Positions 16,421 to 29,859 of a stretch of DNA of 64,000 nt are shown here, one piece after another. The position numbers and the translations under genes were made by a program. Position 1 is the first letter of the stretch. The number at the start of each line of letters is the position of its first letter. The notes beneath the pieces were generated by a model. The model was given only the letters and a program-made list of their open reading frames with translations, did no database searches and was not told the origin of the DNA. Origin of the DNA: Chloroflexota bacterium (GTDB lineage: Bacteria; Chloroflexota; Limnocylindria; Limnocylindrales; CSP1-4); assembly GCA_003169735.1 (NCBI GenBank), contig PNAP01000010.1:1-64000 (forward strand). The letters are read 5' to 3'.

Positions 16421-18021
16421 TGGTGTCTTTGCGCAAAGACACCCAGGCCCGGCGAACGAACCCGCCGTTCCGCCGCGTCCTCATCGCTAACCGTGGCGAG
16501 ATCGCGTTGCGCATCATGCGGGCCTGTCGCGAGCTGGGGATGGAGTCGGTTGCGGTCTACAGCGACGCCGATGCGACGGCTCGCCACGTCCGGGCCGCCG
16601 ACGCGGCGGTCCGCATCGGCCCGGCGCCGGCAGGGGAGAGCTACCTGCGGGGCGACGTCATCATCGCCGCAGCCGTGGAGACGGGCGCCGAGGCCATCCA
16701 CCCCGGCTATGGATTCCTCTCCGAGCAGAGCGACTTCGCCCACGCATGTGAAGCGGCCGGCATCGTCTTCGTCGGGCCGACGCCGCGGACCCTGGCGTCA
16801 CTCGGCGACAAGGTGGCGGCTCGTCGATCGGCGAGGGCGGTTGGCGTACCCATCGTGCCCGGCATGTTCAAGCCACTGCCGGCGGACGGCGCCGCTGCCC
16901 TGCCGCTGATGGCCGCTGAGGCGGCGAGGATCGGTTGGCCGCTGATGGTCAAGGCGTCGGCCGGCGGCGGTGGCCGCGGCATGCGCCGCGTCGACCGCGA
17001 AGCCGACCTGCCGATGGCCGTGGCCGCGGCGTCGCGCGAGGCGAAAGCGGCGTTCGGCGACGGTTCCGTCTACCTCGAGCGGCTCATCGAGGGCGCCCGC
17101 CACGTGGAGGTGCAGCTCCTTGGCGATTCTGCCGGCAAGGTCGTGGCGATCGGCGAGCGGGACTGTTCCGTCCAGCGCCGCAACCAGAAGCTCGTCGAGG
17201 AGGCGCCCGCCCCCGGCTTATCCACCGAGCAGCGACGCCATCTGCACGGGCTGGCGGTCACCATCGCGGGCACGGTCGGGCTGCGGAACGCCGCGACGGC
17301 CGAGTTCCTGCTGACACCGGCTGGCGAGTTCTTCTTCCTCGAAGTCAACGCCCGTCTCCAGGTCGAGCACGGGGTCACGGAGCTTGTCACGGGCCTCGAC
17401 CTGGTCAAGGAACAGTTCCGCATCGCAGCCGGTGAGCCGCTCTCCGCGGCCGTCTTGGCGGCCGCGGACGCGTCCTCCCGGCCGGCCCGCCACGCCATCG
17501 AGGTGCGCATCTCGGCCGAGGATCCGTCGCGCGACTTCGCGCCGGTGCCGGGGACGGTCACCCACTGGCGCGAACCCGGTGGGCCGGGGGTCCGCATCGA
17601 TGGCTGGGTCGAGGAGGGGACCCGTGTCGGCCCCGACTACGACCCTCTGATGGCCAAGTTGCTGGTCGTCGCCGATGACCGACCGGCCGCCATCGCCCGA
17701 CTGCGGCGGGCGCTCGATGAGTTCGAGATCGGCGGCCTTCAGACGACCCTGCCGTTCCACCACTGGCTTGCCGACCTGCCCGACTTCGTCGACGCCCACC
17801 TCCGCACCGACCTCGTTGCCCGGAGCTGGGAGCCGCTGCCGCTCCGGAGGATCGCCGCCGGGCACGCGGCCCACGCGGTCGCCGCGCACCTGCTGGACGC
17901 CACGGGGGGAAGCTCGGCCGCTCATACCATGGGTGCCAGGCCGGCCACGGCGGCTACAATGACCACGGGATCGGGCTGGCATGCCGCGGCGCTTCGCGAA
18001 GGCACGGAGCGATGGCCGTGA
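16420..18021 (+). CDS. pccA: Acyl-CoA carboxylase biotin carboxylase subunit
   Basis: 533 aa; ATG overlaps the pccB stop (TGATG). ATP-dependent carboxylation of biotin. Motifs: RRVLIANRGEIALRI start, the ATP-grasp glycine loop KASAGGGGRGMRRV, EVQLLGDSAGKVVAIGERDCSVQRRNQKL, and FFLEVNARLQVEHGVTE with the catalytic Glu/Arg cluster. Unlike long PccA/AccA3 proteins it has no fused biotinyl domain; that is the next gene. The first ~15 residues ([16 protein letters not shown]) are an extra extension encoded by the 20-bp palindrome, which also yields VSLRKDT in ParB. The last ~60 residues after the C-domain are Ala/His-rich and look poorly conserved. Confidence 0.92.
   Translation: MVSLRKDTQARRTNPPFRRVLIANRGEIALRIMRACRELGMESVAVYSDADATARHVRAADAAVRIGPAPAGESYLRGDVIIAAAVETGAEAIHPGYGFLSEQSDFAHACEAAGIVFVGPTPRTLASLGDKVAARRSARAVGVPIVPGMFKPLPADGAAALPLMAAEAARIGWPLMVKASAGGGGRGMRRVDREADLPMAVAAASREAKAAFGDGSVYLERLIEGARHVEVQLLGDSAGKVVAIGERDCSVQRRNQKLVEEAPAPGLSTEQRRHLHGLAVTIAGTVGLRNAATAEFLLTPAGEFFFLEVNARLQVEHGVTELVTGLDLVKEQFRIAAGEPLSAAVLAAADASSRPARHAIEVRISAEDPSRDFAPVPGTVTHWREPGGPGVRIDGWVEEGTRVGPDYDPLMAKLLVVADDRPAAIARLRRALDEFEIGGLQTTLPFHHWLADLPDFVDAHLRTDLVARSWEPLPLRRIAAGHAAHAVAAHLLDATGGSSAAHTMGARPATAATMTTGSGWHAAALREGTERWP
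16423..16442. repeat. 20-bp perfect palindrome, copy 2 (candidate parS)
   Basis: GTGTCTTTGCGCAAAGACAC, identical to the copy in parB; with its flanking G and C the symmetry extends to 22 bp (16422-16443). It begins 3 bases into the biotin carboxylase gene, so it adds seven residues to the N-terminus without disturbing the domain. Confidence 0.7.
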
Positions 18022-18485
18022 CCGATCCCGGGACGCTGCGTCTGACAGTGGCCGGTCCGGAGCCGATCGTCATCGAGCTGGACGCGGCGCTGCCAGACGG
18101 CACCGTGGCCACCCGCGAACTCGCCGTCTCTCCCGCCGACCGTGCCACCGGGATCCGGCGTTTCGAGGCGGTCGTCGATGGGTGGGTCTTCGAGGTCACC
18201 GCCGAGGACGCTCGGCGGGCCGCCCTGCGTGAACGTGCCGGCCGTGGCGTCCGCCAGGGCGGCCCGAATGTCCGGACCGCGCTCCTGGCTCGCATCCCCG
18301 GGCGCGTCGTTCGGGTCTGGGTGGCGCCTGGTGATCGCGTCGAGGCAGGCCAGCGCCTCGTGGCCGTCGAGGCCATGAAGATGGAGAACGAGATCCGATC
18401 GCCGCGTGCCGGCACCGTTCGGTCTGTCGCGGCGACCATCGGCCAGACGGTCGACCTCGGAGACGAGCTGGCGGTCATCGACTGA
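18012..18485 (+). CDS. Biotin carboxyl carrier subunit
   Basis: 157 aa, ATG with GGAG just upstream, overlapping the biotin carboxylase gene by 10 nt. The C-terminal ~70 residues are a biotinyl/lipoyl domain with the biotinylation site EAMKMEN (the second-last K is modified) and [19 protein letters not shown] before it. The N-terminal half is a beta-rich segment similar to the BT (interaction) domain that links carrier to carboxylase core in propionyl-CoA carboxylases. It shuttles carboxybiotin between the two preceding subunits. Confidence 0.92.
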   Translation: MAVTDPGTLRLTVAGPEPIVIELDAALPDGTVATRELAVSPADRATGIRRFEAVVDGWVFEVTAEDARRAALRERAGRGVRQGGPNVRTALLARIPGRVVRVWVAPGDRVEAGQRLVAVEAMKMENEIRSPRAGTVRSVAATIGQTVDLGDELAVID

Positions 18486-18501
18486 GCGACCGCGCGGACC
18501 G

Positions 18502-18507
18502 TATGCT
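18502..18507 (+). promoter_or_regulatory. Predicted -10 box of the methylmalonyl-CoA mutase gene
   Basis: TATGCT, 7 nt (CTGCACG) before ATG 18515; predicts an extra leaderless start for the mutase unit inside the carboxylase operon. Confidence 0.4.
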
Positions 18508-18514
18508 CTGCACG

Positions 18515-20193
<1,679 letters not shown>

Positions 20194-20194
<1 letters not shown>

Positions 20195-20664
20195 TGGAAA
20201 GAGAACAGTTGTTCGATAAGCTTCGACCCATGACCGACTTCACGCGCGTCCACCACGTCGCCGTCGTCGTCGGCTCGATGGACGAGGCGCTCGGTTTCTG
20301 GCGGGACACGCTCGGGCTGCCGGTGGAACTCGTGCTGCCCATCGAGTCCGATGGCGTGCGGATCGGCTTCCTGCCCATCGGCGAGAGCAAGATCGAGCTG
20401 GTCGAACCGACCGACCCGCTGACCGGCGTCGCCCGCTTCCTCGATGCGCGCGGCGAGGGATTCCACCACGTCTGCCTGGAGGTGCCCGATCTCGCGGCCG
20501 CGCTCGGTCGGCTCGCGGCCGCTGGGACGCGGCTCATCGATGCCGAGCCGCGTCGCGGAGCCGAGGGGCCGGTCGCCTTCGTCCACCCCTCGAGCTGCAA
20601 TGGCGTGCTGGTCGAGCTCATCGAGGCTCCGGGCGGGCCGGCCTGGGCCACGCTGGACTACTGA
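20194..20664 (+). CDS. mce: Methylmalonyl-CoA epimerase
   Basis: 156 aa; ATG overlaps the mutase stop (TGATG). A second ATG 36 nt on is possible. Converts (S)- to (R)-methylmalonyl-CoA, the step between the carboxylase and the mutase. VOC fold with paired beta-alpha-beta-beta-beta modules: VHHVAVVVGSMDEALGFWRDTLGL, IELVEPTDPLTGVARFLDARGEGFHHVCLEV, VHPSSCNGVLVELIE. The conserved metal ligands (His in VHHVAV, Glu in KIELVE, His in FHHVCLE, Glu in VELIE) are all present. Confidence 0.92.
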
Positions 20665-20675
20665 CGAGGACGCCC

Positions 20676-23252
20676 ATGGGCGCGCTGCCGACGGGGACGG
20701 TCACCTTCCTCTTCACCGACATCGAGGGTTCGACAGCGCTCGGGCTGCGCCTCGGCGACGCGTTCGGGGCGGTCATCGACCGGCATCACGCGTTGATGCG
20801 GGCGGCCATCGACGCTGCCGGTGGAACGACGGTCTCGACGGAGGGGGATGCCTTCTTCGCCGTCTTCACGAGTGCCGGTGATGCCGTGCGGTCTGCTGCC
20901 GCGGCACAACGCGCTATCGCGGCCGAGCCCTGGCAGAGCGACACGACACTTCGCGTGCGGATGGGCATCCACACGGGCGTGGGTCGGCTGGGTGGCGATT
21001 CCTACGCCGGATCGGACGTCAACCGCGCGGCGCGGGTCGCCGCTGCCGGTCACGGTGGCCAGGTACTCCTCTCCGAGGCGACGCGTGCCCTCGTCACGGC
21101 CGACCTGCCCGCCGGCGTCGCGCTGCGTGACCTCGGGGAGCATCGACTCAAGGATCTGCCGACGGCGGAGCGCATCTACCAGCTCGATATCGACGGGCTG
21201 ACGGCCGACTTCCCGCCGCTGCGCGCGGCCGGACTCGGGAACCTGCCCGACCCCGTGACCAGCTTCGTTGGTCGCGAGGCGGAGATCGCGGCCGTCGCGG
21301 CGCTCCTGGAACGCGCGCGCCTGGTGACGCTCACCGGGCCGGGCGGCACGGGCAAGACGCGCCTCTCGATCGAGGTCGCGCGGAGCATCGGCGGCCGCTT
21401 CCCCGACGGCGCCTGGTTCGTGGCGCTCGATGCGGTCGTGGATCCGGCCCTCGTCCTGCCCGCCATCGCGACCGTCCTGGGTGTGCCCGAGGAAGCCGGT
21501 CGCAGCGTGGAGACGGCGCTCGTGGCGCACCTGGCAACGCGGCGCCTGCTCATCGTCCTCGACAACTTCGAGCAGGTCGTGGAGGCGGCCGGAGCCATCG
21601 GTCGGCTCGCTGCGGCGGGACCGGACGTCCGCATCCTCGTCAGCAGCCGCGAGATCCTGCGGCTCGCGGGCGAGCAGGGCTACCCGGTCCCGCCGCTCGA
21701 GAGCGATCCGGCCGAGCAGCTCTTCCTGGAGCGCGCCCGGCTCGTTCGGCCCGACATCAGTATCGACGGCGCGGATCGCGAGGCGATCCGGCTCATCTGC
21801 GAGCGGCTGGAACGCCTGCCGCTGGCCATCGAGCTGGCGGCGGCCCGAACGCGCCTCTTCCCGCCGCGCCAACTGTTGACCCGCCTAGATCACCGGTTCG
21901 CGACGCTTTCCTCGGACCTCCGCGATCTTCCGTTGCGCCAACGCACGCTGCGCGGCGCCATCGACTGGAGCTACGACCTCCTGCCGCCGCCGGAGCGCAC
22001 CGTCTTCGCGCGTCTTGCCGTCTTCTCGGGCGGGGCCGACATCGAGGCGATCGAGGCGGTCGTCGACCCGTCGGGCTCGGTCGGCATCGATGCGCTCGAT
22101 GCGACGGCCTCGCTCACCGAGAAGAGTCTTGTCATCCAACGCGACGACGGACATGGCAACGCCCGGTTCCGGATGCTCGAGACGATCCGCGAGTACGCCA
22201 GCGAACGACTCGCCGCCGACCCGGACGTGGCCGAGGTCCACGTGCGCCACGCCGACCACTACCTTCGACTTGCCGAGCGCCTCGAGCCGGAGTTCGCCGG
22301 GCAGGACGCAGCCGCGTTCTTCGCCACGCTCGAGACCGAGCACGACAATCTCCGGGCGGCCATCGCCTGGTCCATCGAGAAGGGTCGGCCGGATATCGGG
22401 CTGCGAGTCGGCTCGGCGATCTGGCGCTTCTGGCACCAGCGCGGTCACCTTGCCGAGGGCGTCGAGCGGCTGAACGCGCTGCTCGCCGCGGCGGAGTCGG
22501 GCGTCACACCCTCGCTCCGTGCCAGGAGCATGGCGGCGCTGGGTGGCATGTATTGGTGGCAGGGCGACTACGAGGCGACCGGTCGCGTGTATCGCGAGGT
22601 CCTCGACGCGCGACGCGAGATGGGCGACCCCGCTGGCATCGCCGGGGCCCTCTTCGACCTGAGCTTCGTATCGCTGCGGTCGGGTGACATGGCGGCGGCG
22701 ACCGAGATGCTCACCGAGAGTGGCGAACTGTTCGGTCAGGTCGGCGACACTGACGGGGTCTTCAAGGTCAACGAGGCGATGGCGGCCGGGGCCCTGATCT
22801 CGCACGACTACGAGCGAGCCCTGGTCTTGGAAACGTCGATCGTCGACGAAAATCGCCGGCGCGGACTTGGCTTCAGGCTCGCCGACAGCCTCGGCCTGCT
22901 GACCATCGTCACGCTGCGTCTCAACGATCCGGCGGCGGCACGGCGCCACCTGGCGGAATGCATCGCGGTCTACGACCGGATCGGGGACGTCTCGTCAGGC
23001 GGCTTCGTGGTGCTGTTCGCAGCGATGCTGGCTGTCGTCGAAGGCCGCCCGGCGGATGCCGCCCGCCTGTGCGGAGCACGAGCGGCGATGCTGGAGTCGA
23101 GCGGCCCGACGCTGACGCCCATCGACACGCTGGGGCTCACGGATCCCGAGGAGCAGGCACGCGCCATCCTCGATCCGGCGTCCTTCGATCGAGCCTATGC
23201 GGAAGGCAAGACGTGGGATCAGGAAACCATCCGCGCCCAACTCCTGCCCTGA
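20676..23252 (+). CDS. Class III nucleotidyl cyclase domain fused to NB-ARC-type ATPase and TPR-like region
   Basis: 858 aa. Residues ~5-170 are a class III adenylate/guanylate cyclase domain with both metal aspartates (D15 in FTDIEGST, D58 in STEGDAFFAVF) and the SDVNRAARVAAAGHGGQ block. Residues ~200-480 are a STAND-type ATPase: SFVGREAEI, Walker A TGPGGTGKTRL (near 219-228), LLIVLDNFE (Walker B), ILVSSRE, and LPLAIELAAARTRL. The remaining ~370 residues are helical repeats (TPR-like). Such proteins are usually signalling regulators; there is no helix-turn-helix. Whether it makes cAMP is open. 11 nt after the epimerase stop, so likely in the same transcript, but a specific role in propionate metabolism is only a guess. 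Confidence 0.85.
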   Translation: MGALPTGTVTFLFTDIEGSTALGLRLGDAFGAVIDRHHALMRAAIDAAGGTTVSTEGDAFFAVFTSAGDAVRSAAAAQRAIAAEPWQSDTTLRVRMGIHTGVGRLGGDSYAGSDVNRAARVAAAGHGGQVLLSEATRALVTADLPAGVALRDLGEHRLKDLPTAERIYQLDIDGLTADFPPLRAAGLGNLPDPVTSFVGREAEIAAVAALLERARLVTLTGPGGTGKTRLSIEVARSIGGRFPDGAWFVALDAVVDPALVLPAIATVLGVPEEAGRSVETALVAHLATRRLLIVLDNFEQVVEAAGAIGRLAAAGPDVRILVSSREILRLAGEQGYPVPPLESDPAEQLFLERARLVRPDISIDGADREAIRLICERLERLPLAIELAAARTRLFPPRQLLTRLDHRFATLSSDLRDLPLRQRTLRGAIDWSYDLLPPPERTVFARLAVFSGGADIEAIEAVVDPSGSVGIDALDATASLTEKSLVIQRDDGHGNARFRMLETIREYASERLAADPDVAEVHVRHADHYLRLAERLEPEFAGQDAAAFFATLETEHDNLRAAIAWSIEKGRPDIGLRVGSAIWRFWHQRGHLAEGVERLNALLAAAESGVTPSLRARSMAALGGMYWWQGDYEATGRVYREVLDARREMGDPAGIAGALFDLSFVSLRSGDMAAATEMLTESGELFGQVGDTDGVFKVNEAMAAGALISHDYERALVLETSIVDENRRRGLGFRLADSLGLLTIVTLRLNDPAAARRHLAECIAVYDRIGDVSSGGFVVLFAAMLAVVEGRPADAARLCGARAAMLESSGPTLTPIDTLGLTDPEEQARAILDPASFDRAYAEGKTWDQETIRAQLLP

Positions 23253-23257
23253 GCGGG

Positions 23258-23995
23258 ATGAGCGGCCCGCGGCGCGACGGTGTCGACGGCCATGTGCCCG
23301 GCACCGGCCCGTGGCTCGTCTTCATGCGCTGGGAGGACCTGCTCTTCCTGCATTGGCGCGTCCCCATCGAGGCGCTGCGGCCGCTCATCCCGGACGCGTT
23401 CGATATCGAGACGTTCGACGGCTCGGCGTGGCTGGGCGTCGTGCCGTTCCGCATGGCGCACGTCCATCCGCGGTTCCTGCCGCCGGTCGGGATCGTCTCG
23501 GACTTCGCCGAGATCAACGTGCGCACCTACGTGCGTTTCGGTGGTCGGCCCGGCGTCTGGTTCCTCAGCCTTGACGCTGACGATCGGCTCGCCTGCGCGT
23601 TGGGTCGAAACGCCTTCCGGCTGCCCTATCGCCGGGCGGTCATGTCAGCCGAGGAAGGAAGCGACGGCTGGATCGATTACCGGTCGGACCGCGTCGGCCG
23701 GGTCGCGGCCGGCTTCCGGGGTCGTTTCCGTCCGCGCTCCGACGGCCCCGCCCCAGCTGATGAGCTGACCGACTGGCTGACGGTGCGCGATGGCCTCTGG
23801 ACGGTCGATCGACAAGGCCGACCGCTCTGGGCCGGCATCCGGCATCCAGCCTGGCCGCTCCAGGCCGCCGAGGCAGAGATCTCGGACATCTCGCTGGTGG
23901 CGGCTGACGGGGTCTCGGTCGAGGGCCCGCCCGTCCACATGGCCTTCAGTCGTGCGCTCGATGTCGTCGGCTGGCGCCCGGTCAGGCTCGGCTGA
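23258..23995 (+). CDS. YqjF/DUF2071 family protein
   Basis: 245 aa from ATG 23258, 5 nt after the cyclase stop. The DUF2071 pattern is clear: FMRWEDLLFLHWRVPIEALRPLIPDAFDIETFDGSAWLGVVPFRM, then NVRTYVRFGGRPGVWFLSLDA and a conserved tail with two beta-hairpins. Soluble, acetoacetate-decarboxylase-like beta-barrel fold (family knowledge). Function unknown. Confidence 0.88.
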   Translation: MSGPRRDGVDGHVPGTGPWLVFMRWEDLLFLHWRVPIEALRPLIPDAFDIETFDGSAWLGVVPFRMAHVHPRFLPPVGIVSDFAEINVRTYVRFGGRPGVWFLSLDADDRLACALGRNAFRLPYRRAVMSAEEGSDGWIDYRSDRVGRVAAGFRGRFRPRSDGPAPADELTDWLTVRDGLWTVDRQGRPLWAGIRHPAWPLQAAEAEISDISLVAADGVSVEGPPVHMAFSRALDVVGWRPVRLG

Positions 23996-24002
23996 CGTCG
24001 CC

Positions 24003-24886
24003 TCAGTTCGGGCGGACGCCGATCTCCTGGAGGAGGCGCGGGATGTGGGTGGGCGACTCGGCGACGTGGATGCCGGCGGCTTCGAGGGCGGCGATCTTGC
24101 TGGCGGCGCTGCCGCCGCTGCCGCTGATGATGGCGCCGGCGTGGCCCATGCGGCGACCGGGCGGCGCGGTGCGGCCGGCGATGAAGGCGACCATCGGCGT
24201 ATCGGGGATGTTGGCCGTCTTCCACAGCGCGGAAAGTTCCTCGGCATCGCCGCCGATCTCGCCGATGAGCACGATGGCGCTCGTCTCCGGGTCCGCCTTG
24301 AACAGCTCGAGGATGTCGATGAACGTGCTGCCGATGATCGGATCGCCGCCGATCCCGACACACGTCGACTGGCCCATGCCGGCGTCGGTCAACGCCTGGA
24401 CGACCTCGTAGGTCAGCGTCCCCGAGCGGCTGACGACGCCGATGCGGCCCTCGCGATGGATCGTCGCCGGGATGATGCCGACCTTGGCCCGGCCGGGGGA
24501 GGTCGCGCCGGGGCAATTCGGACCGACCAATCGGGCGCCGGCGGCCTGCACGACGGGCATCACCTTGAGCATGTCGAGCGCCGGGATGTGCTCGGTGATG
24601 CAGAAGACGGTGGTGATCCCCGCGCCGACAGCTTCCATGATGGCGTCGGGCGCGCCGGCTGCCGGCACGTAGATGACGGTCGTGTTGGCGCCGGTCTCGC
24701 GGACGGCCGCCGAGCACGTGTCGAAGACGGGCACCGTGCCGTCGAGTGCCGTCTGACCACCCTTGCCGGGCGTCATGCCGGCCACGATGTTGGTGCCGTA
24801 GGCCTGCATCTGCTGAGCGTGGAACGTGCCCTCGCGGCCGGTGATGCCCTGCACGAGCAGCCGCGTCTCGCGCCCGACGAGGATGC

Positions 24887-24890
<4 letters not shown>
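24003..24890 (-). CDS. sucD: Succinyl-CoA ligase alpha subunit
   Basis: 295 aa; start overlaps the sucC stop by 4 nt. Substrate-level phosphorylation step of the TCA cycle, succinyl-CoA + ADP(GDP) + Pi to succinate + CoA + NTP. CoA-binding Rossmann domain [29 protein letters not shown], and the phosphohistidine loop in [18 protein letters not shown], with His in GHAGA being the phosphorylated residue. Confidence 0.96.
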
Positions 24891-26062
<1,172 letters not shown>

Positions 26063-26086
26063 GGGCTCCTCGATGGTACAGGCATA

Positions 26087-26111
26087 GCCTCATGCGCGGC
26101 TAGCATGAGGC
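26087..26111. repeat. Perfect 9-bp inverted repeat upstream of sucC
   Basis: GCCTCATGC-GCGGCTA-GCATGAGGC. Nine-base arms, seven-base loop; lies 25 bp upstream of the sucC start, so it could be an operator or a leader hairpin. Confidence 0.55.
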
Positions 26112-26113
26112 GT

Positions 26114-26145
26114 GCGCTCATCCGGCGCGGTTAGCCGGTGAGCGC
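26114..26145. repeat. REP-like palindromic element, single degenerate copy
   Basis: GCGCTCA ... TGAGCGC arms around TCCGGCGCGGTTAGCCGG. This is the reverse complement (with a few changes) of the element found twice after rnpB (32624-32653 and 32700-32729), so the same family occurs at two loci. Confidence 0.55.
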
Positions 26146-26211
26146 TACAAGCCCGACAAGCCGCACGCCGCACGAGTCGCCGCGAGTCGCCGCGTGAGCG
26201 GGCCGGACGGC

Positions 26212-26217
26212 TAGAAT
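26212..26217 (+). promoter_or_regulatory. Predicted -10 box of the isocitrate/succinate dehydrogenase operon
   Basis: TAGAAT, then 6 nt (GCCGGG), then GTG 26224; transcription would start at the start codon. Confidence 0.5.
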
Positions 26218-26223
26218 GCCGGG

Positions 26224-27270
26224 GTGACCCACCGCGTGACGCTGATCCCGGGAGATGGGATCGGACCAGAGCTGGCGGACGCCGCCGTCACCGTGTTGGA
26301 AGCCACCGGCATCAGCTTCGAGTGGGAGCGCGTCGACGCCGGCGAGGCGATGATCGAACGCTACGGGACGCCGCTGCCCGATGAGGTGCTGGCGTCCATC
26401 CGGCGCAACCGCCTCGCCCTCAAGGGTCCGATCACGACGCCGATCGGCGAGGGATTTCGTTCGGTCAACGTGGCGCTGCGCCAGGCGCTCGACCTGTACG
26501 CCAACGTCCGCCCGGGCCGATCCATCCCCGGCATCGCGTCGCGCTACCAGGACGTGGACCTCGTCATCGTCCGGGAAAACACCGAGGACCTCTACGCCGG
26601 CATCGAGCATCGCGTCGGCGCGGACGCGGCCGAGAGCATCAAGATCATCACCCGTGTCGCGTCCATGCGCATCGCGCGCTACGCCTTCGAGTACGCGGTC
26701 GCGAACGGGCGGCGCAAGGTCACCGCGGTGCACAAGGCCAACATCATGAAACTCAGCGATGGGCTCTTCCTCGAGTGTTGCCGGACCGTAGCCGCCGACT
26801 ACGCCGGCCGCATCGAGTTCGAGGACCGCATCGTCGACAACATGTGCATGCAGCTGGTGCAGAGGCCGGAGCAGTTCGACGTCATCGTCGCGCCCAATCT
26901 CTACGGCGACATCCTGAGCGACCTCGTGGCCGGACTCGTGGGCGGACTCGGCGTGGCGCCCGGCGCCAACATCGGGCTGCATGCCGCCGTCTTCGAGCCG
27001 GTCCATGGCTCAGCGCCCAAGTACGCAGGCCTCGACATCGCCGACCCGACGGCGCTGATCCTGTCCGGCGCGCTGATGCTCCGCCACATCGGCGAGACCG
27101 CGGCGGCCGAGCATGTGGAAGGTGCTATCCGCTCGGTCATCGGCGCGGGCAAGGTGCTGCCGCGCGACCTCGGCGGATCGGCCGGGACGAAGGCATTCGC
27201 GGCCGCGGTCGCCGAGCGTGTCGGCGATGCATCTCGGGCAGCGACCAAGCCGTCGCCCGCGCGGCCGTGA
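26224..27270 (+). CDS. NAD-type isocitrate dehydrogenase (isocitrate/isopropylmalate dehydrogenase family)
   Basis: 348 aa, GTG. Beta-decarboxylating dehydrogenase: LIPGDGIGPELADAAV, FRSVNVALRQALDLYANVRP, ENTEDLYAGIEH, the KAN/Tyr region VTAVHKANIMKLSDGLF, VDNMCMQLV, NLYGDILSDL and the cofactor loop EPVHGSAPKYAG. ENTEDLY and the RQ-L-NVRP block favour isocitrate over isopropylmalate, and EPVHGSAPKYAG favours NAD. It produces 2-oxoglutarate. Its stop overlaps the sdhC start (GTGA), linking it to succinate dehydrogenase. Homoisocitrate specificity cannot be ruled out. Confidence 0.88.
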   Translation: MTHRVTLIPGDGIGPELADAAVTVLEATGISFEWERVDAGEAMIERYGTPLPDEVLASIRRNRLALKGPITTPIGEGFRSVNVALRQALDLYANVRPGRSIPGIASRYQDVDLVIVRENTEDLYAGIEHRVGADAAESIKIITRVASMRIARYAFEYAVANGRRKVTAVHKANIMKLSDGLFLECCRTVAADYAGRIEFEDRIVDNMCMQLVQRPEQFDVIVAPNLYGDILSDLVAGLVGGLGVAPGANIGLHAAVFEPVHGSAPKYAGLDIADPTALILSGALMLRHIGETAAAEHVEGAIRSVIGAGKVLPRDLGGSAGTKAFAAAVAERVGDASRAATKPSPARP

Positions 27271-27683
27271 GGCGCTATCTCGGGCTGCTGTTCACCTATC
27301 GGTCGCGGGAGGGCACCGTCGCCTGGCTCTTCCACCGCATCAGCGGCCTCGCCATCTGGGCCTTCCTCGTCCTGCACGTCCTCGACATCTATCTCGTCGG
27401 CGACAACCCGGGCGCCTATGACGACATCCTGCGGTTCTACGCCAGTCCGGTCGGTCGGGTGCTGGAGGTGCTGCTCGGGGCCGCCCTGCTCTACCACGCG
27501 CTCAATGGGTTGCGCATCGTGATCATCGACCTGTGGCCGTCGATGGCCCAGTACCACAAGGTGCTGTGGCGGGCCAGCTGGGTGATCTTCATCCTCCTCG
27601 GACTGCCCGGCGCCGCGATCATCCTGCTGCCGCTCTACCGCGACTCGCTGACCAGCCTGCTCCACACGCTCGGGATCAACTGA
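27267..27683 (+). CDS. sdhC: Succinate dehydrogenase cytochrome b subunit
   Basis: 138 aa, GTG overlapping the isocitrate dehydrogenase stop. Three membrane helices. FHRISGLAIWAFLVLHVLDIYL carries the H-R-x-SG quinone-site signature and a heme-ligand-type histidine; LLYHALNGLRIVIIDLW holds another. It anchors SdhAB to the membrane and passes electrons to quinone. Confidence 0.88.
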   Translation: MRRYLGLLFTYRSREGTVAWLFHRISGLAIWAFLVLHVLDIYLVGDNPGAYDDILRFYASPVGRVLEVLLGAALLYHALNGLRIVIIDLWPSMAQYHKVLWRASWVIFILLGLPGAAIILLPLYRDSLTSLLHTLGIN

Positions 27684-28077
27684 TGCAGATCTCCCCCAAG
27701 TCCAAGGGCCGGGCCAAGCCGAGCGGCAGCCGCGTGGAGATCTTCATCTGGTACTTCATGCGCCTCAGCGGCGTGGCGCTCTTCGTGCTGGCGCTGGCGC
27801 ATTTCAGCATCCTGCACTTCATCTACGACCCGTCCAAGGAGACGGCCGATTTCATCCTCGGCCAGCGCTGGAGCGAGCTCTTCTGGCGAGTCAACGACTG
27901 GCTGCTGCTGACGCTGGTCGTGCTCCACAGCACGTTCGGGGTCCGGACGGTCGTGAATGACTACCTCCACAGCCCGCGCGGCCGCGTCATCACCCTCTCG
28001 CTGCTCTACATCCTGACGCTGCTGCTGCTGGCGGGCGGCACGATGGCCGTCGCCAGCGCCGGGGCACCGGGGGCCTG

Positions 28078-28078
<1 letters not shown>
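27683..28078 (+). CDS. sdhD: Succinate dehydrogenase membrane anchor subunit
   Basis: 131 aa; ATG overlaps the sdhC stop (TGATG). Three hydrophobic helices; [23 protein letters not shown] contains the RxSG and histidines, and [17 protein letters not shown] the second heme/quinone region. Basic N-terminus. Pairs with SdhC. Confidence 0.88.
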
Positions 28079-29838
<1,760 letters not shown>

Positions 29839-29859
29839 GAGCGAGGGTCGAACGAACCG

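Noticed and set aside
17218-17226. TTATCCACC as a DnaA box in the biotin carboxylase gene
   Set aside because: One mismatch, isolated within coding sequence, no neighbours; expected by chance in this length.
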